Shown here: piece after piece, positions 46,148 through 55,826 of the stretch
Position numbering within the stretch: position 1 is the first letter of the stretch
How the letters are laid out: the number at the start of each line of letters is the position of its first letter
Translations under genes and position numbers: made by a program
Source of the DNA: Streptomyces endophytica
GTDB taxonomy: Bacteria; Actinomycetota; Actinomycetes; Streptomycetales; Streptomycetaceae
Reading direction: 5' to 3'
Assembly (NCBI RefSeq): GCF_026153355.1
Contig: NZ_CP110636.1
Location: forward strand, 806,001 to 870,000
Length of the DNA stretch: 64,000 nt
Notes under the pieces: generated by a model
What the model saw: only the letters and a program-made list of their open reading frames with translations
Databases searched by the model: none
Told to the model about the DNA's origin: nothing

Positions 46148-46753
46148 TCAGCCCGCCGCCGCCTCCACCGTCGCCCGGACGTGGCAGTCCGCCAGATGGT
46201 CGTTGACCAGCCCGCAGGCCTGCATCATCGCGTACGCCGTGGTCGGGCCGACGAAGCGGAAGCCGCGCTTCTTGAGGTCCTTGGCGAGCGCCGTGGACTC
46301 CGGGGTCACCGGCTGCACATCGCCGACCGTGCGCGGCACCGGGCGGCCGGCCCGGTCGGGGGCGTAGGACCAGATCAGCTCGTCGAGCTCGCCGGGGGCC
46401 AGCGCGGCGGCGACCTTGGCGTTGTTGATCGTCGCGGCGATCTTGGCGCGGTTACGGATGATGCCGGGGTCGGCGAGCAGCCGCTCGGCGTCCGCCTCGG
46501 TGAACCGCGCCACCGCCGTGATCTCGAACCCGGCGAACGCGGCGCGGAACCCGGGGCGGCGCCGCAGGATCGTGATCCACGAGAGGCCGGACTGGAACGC
46601 CTCCAGGCTCATCCGCTCGAAGAGCGCGTCGTCGCCGTGGACCGGCAGGCCCCATTCCGTGTCGTGGTAGGCGCGGTAGTCCGCCATCTGCGCGGACTCC
46701 ATGCCCCATGGGCAGCGCGGGATCCCGTCCGGCTCCGTCACCACACCGCTCAT
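46148..46753 (-). CDS. tag: DNA-3-methyladenine glycosylase I
   Basis: 201 residues. RCPWGMES...YHDTEWGLPVHGDDALFERMSLEAFQSGLSWITILRRR is the TagA signature, split here across two blocks, and the C-terminus has KDLKKRGFRFVGPTTAYAMMQACGLVNDH with zinc-ligand cysteine and histidines. It excises N3-methyladenine in base-excision repair. The ATG at 46751-46753 overlaps the DivIVA-like stop as ATGA. Confidence 0.93.
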   Translation of the reverse strand: MSGVVTEPDGIPRCPWGMESAQMADYRAYHDTEWGLPVHGDDALFERMSLEAFQSGLSWITILRRRPGFRAAFAGFEITAVARFTEADAERLLADPGIIRNRAKIAATINNAKVAAALAPGELDELIWSYAPDRAGRPVPRTVGDVQPVTPESTALAKDLKKRGFRFVGPTTAYAMMQACGLVNDHLADCHVRATVEAAAG

Positions 46754-47189
46754 CGGTCCTCCCCCTCTTCCGGGCCGCCGGACGCCCCGGTCCCGTCCGC
46801 GTCCCCGGAACGGCCGCCGGCCCCCGGCCGTGTCTCCGGCACCGGTCCGGGTGCGGCCGGGCCGTCCTGTATGAGCCCCGGGCCGCCCATCGCCGCGGCG
46901 TGCGCCCCGGCCAGCGCGGCCTCCAGCTCGGCGATCCGGGAGTCCCGCTCGGCCAGCTCGGCACCCAGCCGGTCCAGGACCCCGTCGACGTCGTCCATGC
47001 GGTAGCCGCGCACGCCCACCGGCAGCCGGACGGCGTCCACGTCGGCACGGCCAGCGGGCGGTCGACGGGCAGCGGGTCGGACAGCCGGTCCGGCTCGGCG
47101 TCCCGCAGGCCGCCGCCGTCACCGCCGACGACCACGAGCGTGACCGCGGCGACCACCACGACCATCGCGATCAGCAAGAACCAGAACAC
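46750..47189 (-). CDS. DivIVA-domain membrane protein (frameshifted)
   Basis: 146 residues after one base is restored near 47047. The N-terminal helix (VFWFLLIAMVVVVAAVTLVVVGG) is followed by a linker with LSDPLPVDRPL, then a DivIVA-like segment (VDAVRLPVGVRGYRMDDVDGVLDRLGAEL) and a short coiled coil (ERDSRIAELEAALAG). It resembles the DivIVA-related protein that accompanies tagA, gpgS and folP2 in actinobacteria. The GTG at 47187-47189 is supported by GGGAG six bases upstream; an ATG at 47228 would add a short leader. Confidence 0.8.
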
Positions 47190-47279
47190 GACCAACTCCC
47201 GGACTTGTGCCTGCTCCGATCGTGCCATGCGGGTGTGACAGTTAGGGTCGCTCCCGGACCATGGAGAGGAAGTCAGGGA

Positions 47280-48139
47280 ATGCTGCGGCTGGGTAATCGC
47301 GAGTTCGGACCGGACGAGCGGGTGATCATGGCGATCGTCAACCGGACTCCGGACTCGTTCTACGACCAGGGCGCCACTTTCCGTGACGAGCCCGCGCTGG
47401 CGCGGGTGGAGCAGGCGGTGGCCGAGGGCGCCGCGATCATCGACATCGGCGGCGTCAAGGCGGGCCCCGGCGAGGAGGTCGACGCCGGGGAGGAGGCCCG
47501 CCGCACGGTCGGTTTCGTGGCCGAGGTGCGCAAGCGGTTCCCCGATGTGGTGATCAGCGTCGACACCTGGCGGCACGAGGTCGGCGAGGCGGTCTGCGAG
47601 GCCGGCGCGGACCTCCTCAACGACGCCTGGGGCGGGGTCGATCCGCTGTTGGCCGAGGTGGCGGCGCGGTACGGCGTCGGCCTGGTGTGCACCCACGCCG
47701 GCGGGATCGAGCCGCGCACCGCCCGCACCGGGTCACCTACGACGACGTGATGGCCGACATCCTGCAGGTCACGCTCGGACTGGCGGAGCGGGCCGCGGAG
47801 TTGGGCGTGCGGCGGGACGCGATCCTGATCGACCCGGGGCACGACTTCGGGAAGAACACCCGGCACAGCCTGGAGGCGACCCGCCGGCTGGACGAGATGA
47901 CCGCCACCGGCTGGCCGGTGCTGGTCTCGCTGTCCAACAAGGACTTCGTCGGCGAGACGCTCGACCGGCCGGTCAAGGAGCGGGTGCTGGGCACCCTCGC
48001 GACCACGGCGGTGTCGGCCTGGCTGGGCGCCCAGGTCTACCGGGTCCACGAGGTCGCCGAGACCCGCCAGGTCCTCGACATGGTCTCCTCGATCGCCGGC
48101 CACCGGCCCCCGGCGGTCGCCCGCCGGGGCCTGGCCTAG
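47280..48139 (+). CDS. Dihydropteroate synthase family protein, FolP2-like (frameshifted)
   Basis: 286 residues after one base is restored near 47725. The TIM-barrel reads VIMAIVNRTPDSFYDQGATF, AAIIDIGGVKAGPGEEV, VISVDTWRHEVGEAVCEAGADLLND, LVCTHAGG and AILIDPGHDFGKNTRHSLE. Classical FolP has MGILNVTPDSFSDGG; the variant NRTPDSFYDQG is typical of the actinobacterial second copy (FolP2), which may not make dihydropteroate. Context beside the DivIVA-like, tag and LOG genes fits FolP2. Confidence 0.87.
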
Positions 48140-48147
48140 GGGGCGCC

Positions 48148-48186
48148 TCCCTGATCAGGCCGGATCAGGGAGACACCCTGATCCGG
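48148..48186. terminator. Two mutually exclusive hairpins between convergent genes
   Basis: Stem 1 pairs 48148-48156 with 48163-48171; stem 2 pairs 48160-48170 with 48176-48186. They share the central GATCAGGG arm, so only one can form at a time. They lie between the folP stop (48139) and the LOG stop (48192) and can serve as opposite-strand terminators. Confidence 0.7.
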
Positions 48187-48191
48187 TCCGC

Positions 48192-48947
48192 TCAGGGCTG
48201 GATGCCGACCTCCTTGGTCACCAGCGCGATCGCCTCGTCCACGTCGTCGCTGAGGTGGAACAGCTCCAGGTCGTGCATCGACGCCTTGCCCTGGGCGATC
48301 AGGGTGTCGCGCAGCCAGTCGACCAGCCCGGCCCAGTAGGCGGTGCCGAACAGCACGATCGGGAAGCGGGTGACCTTGCGGGTCTGGACGAGGGTGAGCG
48401 CCTCGAAGAGCTCGTCGAGGGTGCCCAGCCCGCCGGGCAAAACCACGAATCCCCGGGCGTACTTCACAAAACACGTCTTGCGGACGAAGAAGTACCGGAA
48501 GTCGACGCCGAGGTTCACGTACGGGTTCATGCCCTGCTCGAAGGGCAGCTCGATGCCCAGTCCGACGGAGGTGCCACCGGCCTCGTGGGCGCCCTTGTTG
48601 GCGGCCTCCATGGCACCCGGGCCGCCCCCGGTGATCACCGCGAAGCCCGCCTCCACCAGCGCCCGCCCGATCCGCACGCCGATCTCGTACTCCTTGGAGT
48701 CGCGCGGCGTACGGGCCGAGCCGAAGACGCTGACGGCCGGGCCCAGCTCGGCCAGCGCGCCGAAGCCCTCGACGAACTCCGACTGGATGCGCATCACGCG
48801 CCAGGGGTCGGTGTGCACCCACTCGGAGGGGCCTGCGGAGTCCAGCAGCCGCTGGTCGGTGGTGCCGGCCTGCACCTGGTCGTGGCGGCGCAGAACGCGA
48901 CCCAGCCGCTGCTCACCGGGGGCCGGTGCTCCCTCGGGACTGGCCAT
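48192..48947 (-). CDS. LOG-family (TIGR00730) Rossmann protein
   Basis: 251 residues. The signature residues are GGGPGAMEAANKGA and PGGLGTLDELFEAL, as in cytokinin riboside 5'-monophosphate phosphoribohydrolases (LOG). VSVFGSARTP and YARGFVVLPGG also fit. LOG enzymes release free cytokinin-type bases from nucleotides; in actinobacteria the physiological product is uncertain. The ATG at 48945-48947 has GGAGGGAG eight bases upstream. Confidence 0.9.
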   Translation of the reverse strand: MASPEGAPAPGEQRLGRVLRRHDQVQAGTTDQRLLDSAGPSEWVHTDPWRVMRIQSEFVEGFGALAELGPAVSVFGSARTPRDSKEYEIGVRIGRALVEAGFAVITGGGPGAMEAANKGAHEAGGTSVGLGIELPFEQGMNPYVNLGVDFRYFFVRKTCFVKYARGFVVLPGGLGTLDELFEALTLVQTRKVTRFPIVLFGTAYWAGLVDWLRDTLIAQGKASMHDLELFHLSDDVDEAIALVTKEVGIQP

Positions 48948-49071
48948 GACATGCTCCCTCCGCTGACGATCGTTTGCCGTTTCAGCGTAGATCCGACGGC
49001 CTGAAGCGCAGGGGAATTTCGCTGGTCCGCCGGGGATCGGCCACCGGTCCCGAGGGGGTACGGCACGGTAC

Positions 49072-50163
49072 TCAGGCGGTGAGCCAGGCGCGCAGCCGCT
49101 CCTCGCAGTGCAGGATGCGCTCGGTCTCGACCCGTTCGTCCTTCTTGTGCGCGAGCAGCGAGTAGCCCGGGCCGTAGTTGACGGCCGGGACACCCAGGGC
49201 GCTGAAACGGGAGACGTCGGTCCAGCCGAACTTGGGCATCGCGGTGCCGCCGACGGCCGCCATGAACGCCTTCGCCGCGGGGTGCGACAGCCCGGGCAGC
49301 GCGCCCGGGGAGTGGTCGTCGACGACGAACTCGTCGACCGGGCAGTCCGCGAAGACCTCCCGCACGTGGGCGATCGCCTCCTCCGGGGTCCGGTCGGGGG
49401 CGTAGCGGAAGTTGACCGTGACCGTGCAGGCGTCGGGGACGACGTTGCCGGCGACCCCGCCCTCGACGCGGACGGCGTTGAGGCCCTCGCGGTATTCCAG
49501 GCCGTCGATCACCGGCCGGCGCGGCTCGTAGGCGGCGAGCCGGGCCAGGATCGGGGCGGCGGCGTGGATCGCGTTGGCGCCCATCCAGCTGCGGGCGGAG
49601 TGCGCGCGCTCCCCGGTGGTGCGCAGCAGGACCCGGAGGGTGCCCTGGCAGCCGCCCTCCACCTGGGCGTCGGAGGGCTCCAGGAGGACGGCGAAGTCAC
49701 CGGCGAGCCACTCGGGGTGGGCGTCGGCGACGTGACCGAGGCCGTTGAGGTGCGCGGCGACCTCTTCGTTGTCGTAGAAGACGAAGGTGAGGTCCCGGTT
49801 GGGCGCGGGGGCCGTGGCGGCCATCCGCAGCTGGACGGCGACACCGGACTTCATGTCGCAGGTGCCGCAGCCCCACAGGACGCCGTCCTCGTCGAGCCGC
49901 GACGGGACGTTGTCCGCGATCGGCACGGTGTCGAGGTGTCCGGCGAGCACCACCCGCTCGTCGCGGCCCAGCTGCGTACGGGCCACGACGTTGTTGCCGT
50001 ACCGGTCGACGGTCAGGTGCGGCAGGGCGCGCAGGGCGTTCTCGACCGCGTCGGCGAGGTCCTTCTCGTTGCCGCTCTCGGAGGGGATGTCGACCAGCTG
50101 CGCGGTGAGCGCGGCGGCGTCGAGCGACAGGTCGAGGACCGGGGGATGTGTGGTGCGCTCCAT
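49072..50163 (-). CDS. dapE: Succinyl-diaminopimelate desuccinylase
   Basis: 363 residues. M20 metallopeptidase fold: VVLAGHLDTVPIADN (first His and Asp), GCGTCDMKSGVAV (bridging Asp), FVFYDNEEVAAHLNGLG (catalytic EE), LLEPSD, and AHSARSWMGANAIH in the dimerisation lid. It acts in lysine/diaminopimelate synthesis, hydrolysing N-succinyl-LL-DAP, the step after DapC, whose gene lies 2 kb away. ATG at 50161-50163. Confidence 0.92.
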   Translation of the reverse strand: MERTTHPPVLDLSLDAAALTAQLVDIPSESGNEKDLADAVENALRALPHLTVDRYGNNVVARTQLGRDERVVLAGHLDTVPIADNVPSRLDEDGVLWGCGTCDMKSGVAVQLRMAATAPAPNRDLTFVFYDNEEVAAHLNGLGHVADAHPEWLAGDFAVLLEPSDAQVEGGCQGTLRVLLRTTGERAHSARSWMGANAIHAAAPILARLAAYEPRRPVIDGLEYREGLNAVRVEGGVAGNVVPDACTVTVNFRYAPDRTPEEAIAHVREVFADCPVDEFVVDDHSPGALPGLSHPAAKAFMAAVGGTAMPKFGWTDVSRFSALGVPAVNYGPGYSLLAHKKDERVETERILHCEERLRAWLTA

Positions 50164-50203
50164 GGTTCCGACCCTATCGGCAGCACTCCAGTACGGTGGG
50201 CTC

Positions 50204-51137
50204 GTGTCCGCCCGCCCCGCCTTTGCCGTCCGCCGCACGCGCCTGTGGCGTTTCGCCGCAGCCTTCGCCGTACTCCTCGGGCTGGCCGGCTACCTCCTGG
50301 TGCAGTACATCACCGGCGGCCCCGGAGCGCCGCACTGCACGGTGCGCGCCGAGGGGGACGAGGAGGCGTACGAGCTGTCGCCGGAGCAGGCCGCGAACGC
50401 CGCGACGATCTCGGCGGTGGCGTCCTCACGGGGCCTGCCGGAGCGTGCGGTGACCATCGCGCTGGCGACCGCGATGCAGGAGTCCGGGCTGCGCAACATC
50501 GAATTCGGCGACCGGGACTCGGTCGGGCTCTTCCAGCAGCGGCCGTCCCAGGACTGGGGCACGGTGCGGCAGATCATGGATCCGGTCTATTCGGCCGGGG
50601 AGTTCTACCGGCATCTGGCGAAGGTGCCCGGCTACTCCCGGCTGCCGCTGACCGTCGCCGCGCAACGGGTGCAGCGCAGCGGCTATCCGCAGGCGTACGC
50701 GAAGCACGAGGTGAACGCCGCGCGGCTGACCGGCGCGCTGACCGGACGCGACCCGGGCGCGATGACCTGCACCGAGAGCCGGCCGGAGGACAGCCGGGCG
50801 GGCGGTGCCGCGGCGGTGCGGGAGAAGCTGGTGCGGGAGTTCGGGCCGGGGTGCTGCCGCGGACGGACGCCGCCGGGGGCCGTGGCGCGGGCGGCAACCG
50901 CGGGGTGACGGTACCGGTGGGACAGGGCGGGCAGGGCGCCGCCCCGGGTCCGAGGGCGCCCGGCGCGGGTGGGAGCTGGCGACCTGGGCGATGGCGCACT
51001 CCGCGGAGCTGCGCATCGAACAGATCTCTTACGCCGGCCGGACGTGGACGGCGGACGATTCGGGGAAGGGCTGGCAGAACCGGCCGGGCGGTTCCGCGGC
51101 GGACGGGCGCGACGTTCGTATCATCACCGCGCAATAG
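50204..51137 (+). CDS. Lytic-transglycosylase-like secreted/membrane protein (frameshifted)
   Basis: About 311 residues after two single-base losses (near 50885 and 50955). An N-terminal anchor (LWRFAAAFAVLLGLAGYLLVQYI) is followed by an SLT-like lysozyme fold: IALATAMQESGLRNIEFGDRDSVGLFQQRPSQDWGT with the catalytic-type Glu in MQESG, then AGEFYRHLAKVPGYSRLPLTVAAQRVQRSGYPQAYAKHE. The C-terminal third (WAMAHSAELRIEQISYAGRTWTA) is a small separate domain. It is often annotated vaguely. I infer peptidoglycan cleavage. It is divergent from dapE (40-base gap), with a GTG start. Confidence 0.78.
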
Positions 51138-51455
51138 TTTGTGGTATCGCCCGTAAGGGTTCCCCAGGGCACGGACAGCGGTAATTCCCTTGGAAAGGGC
51201 GCGAGTTGACGCCCGGAGGAATGTCCTTTCCGTCAATTCCCTTGCGGGCCAAGGGCCGTGACGTTTCCGCACCCGCGGAGGCGTGTCCATATCGCCCTTC
51301 TTTCGGCACGCCCGATTATGTGATGCGTTACCAACTCTTTACCGGAGTTCACCGCAACCTTCGGGGGTCTGACGCGGTAGTCAATGCGTCCGCCCGGCGG
51401 ACATGGCACAGCACATCTGTCAGAAGTCCGAGTCCTTCTCCGTAAAAGGAGCACC
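51138..51455 (+). other. 318-base AT-richer gap upstream of the secreted repeat protein
   Basis: No gene is supported. The stretch 51300-51370 (GTGATGCGTTACCAACTCTTTACCGG and flanks) is less GC-rich than its surroundings and probably contains the promoter of the gene at 51456, with a leader of roughly 80-130 bases. I see no recognisable riboswitch. Confidence 0.3.
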
Positions 51456-52030
51456 ATGTCCCTCCCCGTTACGCGTCGGATCGCCCGAGCCGCCCTGCTC
51501 GTCGCAGCAGGCGCCGCTCCCGTGGTCGCTGCGGCCGGTACCGCGAGCGCAGCGACCCTGCCTGTCAAGGCACCCGACCTGGTCGGCGGACTCACGGCGC
51601 CCCTGGACTCCCACAAGACGGGCGACACCCTCGACCGCGCCACGCACCACGGCGTCGGCGTGCTGAACGAGGCCGGCAACAAGGCGGCGACGAAGCTCGC
51701 CCCGGCGCTGGTCGAGACCGCCGGCCCGGTCGTCAAGAAGGCCATGCCGCTCACCCAGGGCGCGGCGAACAAGGCCGAGGACGTGGTGCGCCCGGTCGCC
51801 AAGGACGGGGTCTCGACCAACTCGCTGCCGGCCAAGGCGGCCGGCGGTCTGCTCCGGGCGCCGGACGCGCTGGCCGGAAGGCCACCGGGCTGCTCGGCGC
51901 GCCGGACGCGCTGGCCGGAAAGGCCGCCGGGCTGCTCGGCGCGCCCGACGCGCTGGCCGGGAAGGCCACCGGGCTGGTCGGCGGGAAGGCGCCGGGCGGG
52001 CTGCTCGGCGGGCTGCCGCTCGGCGGCTGA
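51456..52030 (+). CDS. Secreted protein with C-terminal 14-residue repeats (frameshifted)
   Basis: 191 residues after one A is restored near 51880. Clear Sec signal peptide (RRIARAALLVAAGAAPVVAAAGTASAA). The mature part is Ala/Lys/Val-rich (PDLVGGLTAPLDSHKTGDT, NKAATKLAPALVETAGPVVKK). The repaired C-terminus has three tandem copies of LLGAPDALAGKATG followed by GGLLGGLPLGG. AAAAGGAG lies seven bases before the ATG. Function unknown. The amphipathic repeats suggest a surface-active or wall-associated protein. Confidence 0.75.
51849..51973 (+). repeat. 42-bp tandem repeat (three copies)
   Basis: Copies at 51849-51889 (one base short), 51890-51931 and 51932-51973 encode LLGAPDALAGKATG units. 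The missing A in the first copy (GGAAGG against GGAAAGG in copy two) is what breaks the frame. Confidence 0.9.
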
Positions 52031-52051
52031 GGCGTAACGACGCGCGAACGA

Positions 52052-52094
52052 CGCGCGGGGGCCCGGGGAGGGTGTCTCCCCGGGCCCCCGCGCG
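52052..52094. terminator. 18-bp perfect-stem bidirectional terminator
   Basis: 52052-52069 pairs exactly with 52077-52094 around a seven-base loop, between the convergent secreted-protein and dapC genes. Confidence 0.85.
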
Positions 52095-52115
52095 TGTGCG
52101 TTCAGCCGGCGCGGC

Positions 52116-53260
52116 TCATCCCGCCAGGCGGCGCACCGCGGCGGCCACCCGCTCGTCGGTGGCCGTGAAGGCGATCCGGACGAACCGCTCGCCCGCGGCG
52201 CCGTAGAACTCGCCGGGGGCGACCAGGATGCCGCGTTCGGCGAGGGCGCCGACGGTGTCCCAGCAGGGCTCGTCGCGGGTCGCCCACAGGTAGAGCGACG
52301 CCTCGCTGTGCTCGATGCGGAAGCCGTGGTGCAGGAGCGCCTCGCGCAGCGCCGTGCGGCGGGCGGCGTAGCGCTCGCGCTGTTCCCGGACGTGCGTGTC
52401 GTCGCCGAGCGCCGCCACCACCGCCGCCTGGGTGGGCGCCGAGGTCATCATGCCGCCGTGCTTGCGGATCTCCAGCAGCGGGCCGAGGACGGCCGGGTCG
52501 CCGGCCAGGAAGGCCGCGCGGTAGCCCGCCAGGTTGGAGCGCTTGGAGAGCGAGTGGACCGCGACCAGGCCCTCGTACGAGCCGCCGTTGACGTCCGGGT
52601 GCAGGACCGAGACCGGGTCGGCCTCCCAGCCCAGTTCGAGGTAGCACTCGTCGGAGACGAGGAGCACGCCGTGCTCGCGGGCCCAGGCGACGATGCCGGT
52701 CAGCTCGTCCTGGGACAGGACCCTGCCGGTCGGGTTGGACGGCGAGTTCAGCCAGAGCAGCTTCAGGTGCGCCGGGTCCAGGTCGCGCGGGTCGTCGTAG
52801 ACCTCGTGGTCGGCGCGGGCCAGGCGGGCGCCGACCTCGTAGGTCGGGTAGGCCAGGCGCGGGTAGGCGACCTTGTCACCGGGGCCCAGGCCCAGCTGCG
52901 TCGGCAGCCAGGCCACCAGCTCCTTGGAGCCGACGATCGGCAGGACGTGGTGGTGGGTGACCCGCGGGCGCCCAGCCGGCGCTCCAGCCAGCCGGTGATC
53001 GCGTCACGCAGGGCCGGGGTGCCCCAGACCGTCGGATAGCCCGGGGAGTCCGCCGCGTCGATCAGCGCCTTCTGGACCAGCTCGGGGACCGGGTCGACCG
53101 GGGTGCCGACGGAGAGGTCGACGATCCCGTCGGGGTGGGCTGCGGCCGTCTTCTTGTACGGCTCCAGCTTGTCCCAGGGGAAGACCGGCAGACGGTCGCG
53201 AAGCGACGCCGTGGAAGGGTGGTGGTGGGCGACGGGTGGGCGTTCGGACACTGCGGACAC
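52116..53260 (-). CDS. dapC: Succinyldiaminopimelate transaminase (frameshifted)
   Basis: 381 residues after one base is restored near 52972. PLP fold type I aminotransferase: LPVFPWDKLEPYKK, IVDLSVGTPVDPVPE, PTVWGTPALRDAITGWLERR, LWLNSPSNPTGRVLS, VSDECYLELGW and the Schiff-base lysine in SLSKRSNLAGYRAAF. It aminates N-succinyl-2-amino-6-oxopimelate in DAP synthesis. It lies 150 bases downstream of fdxA, the conserved actinobacterial fdxC-dapC pair. GTG at 53258-53260; a second GTG nine bases on is also possible. Confidence 0.92.
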
Positions 53261-53407
53261 GGGTGGCTCACTTTCCTCGGTGCGGCAAACGCCTCGGTCC
53301 CGTACGGCGGCGATCAAGGCGATCGGGCCGTACGGGACCGGGGCGGCGCCGTGCGGCCGCTGAGACGCCGGGGAGGGGGAGCCGGCCGGCTCCCTCCGCC
53401 CGGGCGG

Positions 53408-53728
53408 TTACTGGTTCTGCGGCGGCAGCGCTGCGATGAAGGGGTGGTCGCGCTCGATCAGGCCGAGCTTGCTGGCGCCACCGGGCGAGCCCAGCTCGTC
53501 GAAGAACTCGACGTTCGCCTTGTAGTAGTCCTTCCACTCCTCCGGGGTGTCGTCCTCGTAGAAGATGGCCTCAACCGGGCAGACCGGCTCACAGGCGCCA
53601 CAGTCGACGCATTCGTCCGGGTGGATGTACAAGGACCGGGAGCCCTCGTAGATGCAGTCGACCGGGCACTCCTCGATGCACGCCTTGTCCTTGACGTCGA
53701 CACAAGGCTGCGCGATGACGTAGGTCAC
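53408..53728 (-). CDS. fdxA: 7Fe (3Fe-4S/4Fe-4S) ferredoxin
   Basis: 106 residues: MTYVIAQPCVDVKDKACIEECPVDCIY-type N-terminus with the Cys pattern of a [3Fe-4S] plus [4Fe-4S] ferredoxin, then HPDECVDCGACEPVCPVEAIFYEDD, and a C-terminal helix EWKDYYKANVEFFDEL. It carries electrons to redox partners such as P450s or other oxidoreductases. The GTG at 53726-53728 has AGGAGG nine bases upstream. Confidence 0.95.
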   Translation of the reverse strand: MTYVIAQPCVDVKDKACIEECPVDCIYEGSRSLYIHPDECVDCGACEPVCPVEAIFYEDDTPEEWKDYYKANVEFFDELGSPGGASKLGLIERDHPFIAALPPQNQ

Positions 53729-53868
53729 GCTGTCGTTCCTCCTCGTTAGGGCCGGCGGACCGATTGGCGGTACCGCCGCAGGGCGCGCGGGAGCGCGGCG
53801 TCGTCGATGCCCGCCACCTAGTATCTCCGTTCCCGGGCACGAGACGAACAAGAGGGGCGGTTTGAGCG

Positions 53869-54938
53869 ATGGAATTCCTGGCCGGCGGTCGCGCGGAGGT
53901 CCGCATCACCCGTGCTGACGTGGGCAAAAGGGTATCCGTCCGGCGCCTCACCGGGGACCGGGAGGGGGGAGCGGCGTTCACGGACGCGGTCGGGGTGCTC
54001 ACATCGTGGGACGAGGGTGTGCTGAGCATCACACGCCGCTCCGGTGAGTGCGTACGGATCGAGGAGTCCGCACTGGTCGCCGCCAAGGTCGTGCCCGCGG
54101 CCCGGCCCCGCAGGAAGGTCCCCTCCGCCGGCGCGCGCGAGCTCCAGGAGGTCGCGGCGCGCGGCTGGCCCGCCACGGAGACCGAGCGCCTCGGGGAATG
54201 GACGCTGCGGGCCAGCGTGCAGGAGGTGCCGGGAGAAGCCCGTCCTGGAGGGGTGGTGGCCGGGCGACGGGTGGGCTTCAGCAGGCGGGGCAATTCCGTG
54301 CTGCCGATCGGCGATCCCGGGTTCCGCTGGACACCGCGCTGGAGCGGATCGCGCAGTGGTACGCGGCGCGCGGGCTGCCGCCGGTGATCGTGGTCGCCAC
54401 CGGGCGCGCGGACACCGACGAGGCGCTCGCCGCCGAGCTGGAGCGGCGCGGCTGGCAGGGCGAAGCGCACACCCGGGTCCTGATCTCGGCGCTGGCCCCG
54501 CTGGCCGACACCGACGCGGACCTCTCCCGGGTCACGCTGTCCCGGGAGCCGGACGAGGCCTGGCTGGCCCGCTACAACCGGACCGGCGACGCCGGCGGCC
54601 CCGGCACGGCGGCGCTGAAGGTGCTGACCGGCGGCCCGTCGGTGTGGTTCGCGACGGTGCGGGGCGAGGACGGCGGGACGGCGGCCATCGGGCGGCTGGT
54701 CGTGGACGGTCGCTGGGCGGGCTTCGCGGCGGTGGAGGTGGCCCCGGCCGAGCGGCGGCGGGGGCTGGCCTCGCTGGTCATGGCGGCGCTCGCCGAACGG
54801 GCGCTGGACGAGGGCGCCTCCGCGGCGTACCTCCAGGTCGAGGCGGACAACGCGGGCGCGCTGGCGCTCTACGAGCGGCTCGGCTTCACCGACCACCACG
54901 GCTACCACTACCGGCGGGCCCTGCCCGGCGGGCACTGA
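53869..54938 (+). CDS. GNAT-family N-acetyltransferase with N-terminal beta-barrel domain (frameshifted)
   Basis: 356 residues after one base is restored near 54320. The first 75 residues form a small beta domain (VRITRADVGKRVSVRRLTG, VGVLTSWDEGVLSITRRSGE). The rest is acetyltransferase, with a weak first repeat (LDTALERIAQWYAARGLPPVIVVATG) and a typical C-terminal domain (EVAPAERRRGLASLVMAALAERALDEGASAAYLQVEADNAGALALYERLGF in two blocks), including the acetyl-CoA loop RRRGLA. Substrate unknown. The promoter may be the TAGTAT near 53820. Confidence 0.85.
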
Positions 54939-54956
54939 ACGGGGTACCGGTCAGGT

Positions 54957-55826
54957 ATGGCATCCCGTACGCCTGAGGAACCCGGGCCGGAGCCGGACGC
55001 GCGGGCCGCGCGGCGGCGCCGGTTCGCCGCGGCCGCCCGCGAGGAGCGGCCCGATCTGTCCCTGCTCTGTCTGCTGGTGGCGGCCGAGGCCGATCCCGGG
55101 CTGGACGAGGCGGGCATGGACGCGGCCCAGATCGAGCTGGACCGGCTGGCCGGGCTGCTGCCGTACGCCCCGGCGGGCGGACCGGGGGCGTGGGCCCGCA
55201 ATCTGGCCGAGCTGCTCGGCACCCGCTGCGGCTTCGGCGGCTCGCCCGCCGACTACCGGCGGCTGGAGTCCTCGCTGCTGCACGAGGTGCTGCGGCGCCG
55301 CCGGGGTCTGCCGATCCTGCTGTCGATCGTGTGGATGGAGGTCGCCCGGCGGGCCGGCGCACCGGTGTACGGGGTGGCGCTGCCGGGCCATTTCGTCGTC
55401 GGGTTCGGCGATCCGGCCGGGGCGCACGTGCTCGCCGATCCGTTCGCCGGCGGGCGGCCGCTCACCGACGAGGACGCGGCGCTGCTGGTCGCGGGGGCGA
55501 CCGGCGGGCAGCTGACCCGGCCGATGACGGCCCCGGCCGATCCGCGGGAGATCGTGCTGCGGGTGCTCAACAACATCCGGGCCTGGGCCGAGGCCCGGCC
55601 CGAGCACAGCGCGGTGCAGCTGTGGGCGCTGGACCTGTCGCTGCTGCTGCCCAGCCATCCCGCGCGATTGCGCCATGAGCGGGCCCAACTCCTGGTCCGG
55701 CGTGGGGAGTTCCTCGAAGGGGCGGCGGAGCTGACGGAGTACGCCGAGGTGGTGGCGGCGGTCGACCCGGCCGGTGCGGAGGCGATCCGCCGTCAGGCCG
55801 CGGCGGCCCGCGCGATGCTCAACTGA
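54957..55826 (+). CDS. SirB1/transglutaminase-like superfamily protein
   Basis: 289 residues. The SirB1-type core reads LHEVLRRRRGLPILLSIVWMEVARRAGAPVYGVALPGHFVVGF with the conserved LPGHFxVG, then LADPFAGGRPLTDEDAALLV and NNIRAWAEARPEHSAVQLWALDLSLLLPSHPARL with a TPR-like C-terminus. These are non-canonical transglutaminase-fold proteins of unknown activity. No ribosome-binding site; it begins 18 bases after the GNAT stop. Its 3' end overlaps the PP2C gene on the other strand by 34 bases. Confidence 0.85.
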   Translation: MASRTPEEPGPEPDARAARRRRFAAAAREERPDLSLLCLLVAAEADPGLDEAGMDAAQIELDRLAGLLPYAPAGGPGAWARNLAELLGTRCGFGGSPADYRRLESSLLHEVLRRRRGLPILLSIVWMEVARRAGAPVYGVALPGHFVVGFGDPAGAHVLADPFAGGRPLTDEDAALLVAGATGGQLTRPMTAPADPREIVLRVLNNIRAWAEARPEHSAVQLWALDLSLLLPSHPARLRHERAQLLVRRGEFLEGAAELTEYAEVVAAVDPAGAEAIRRQAAAARAMLN

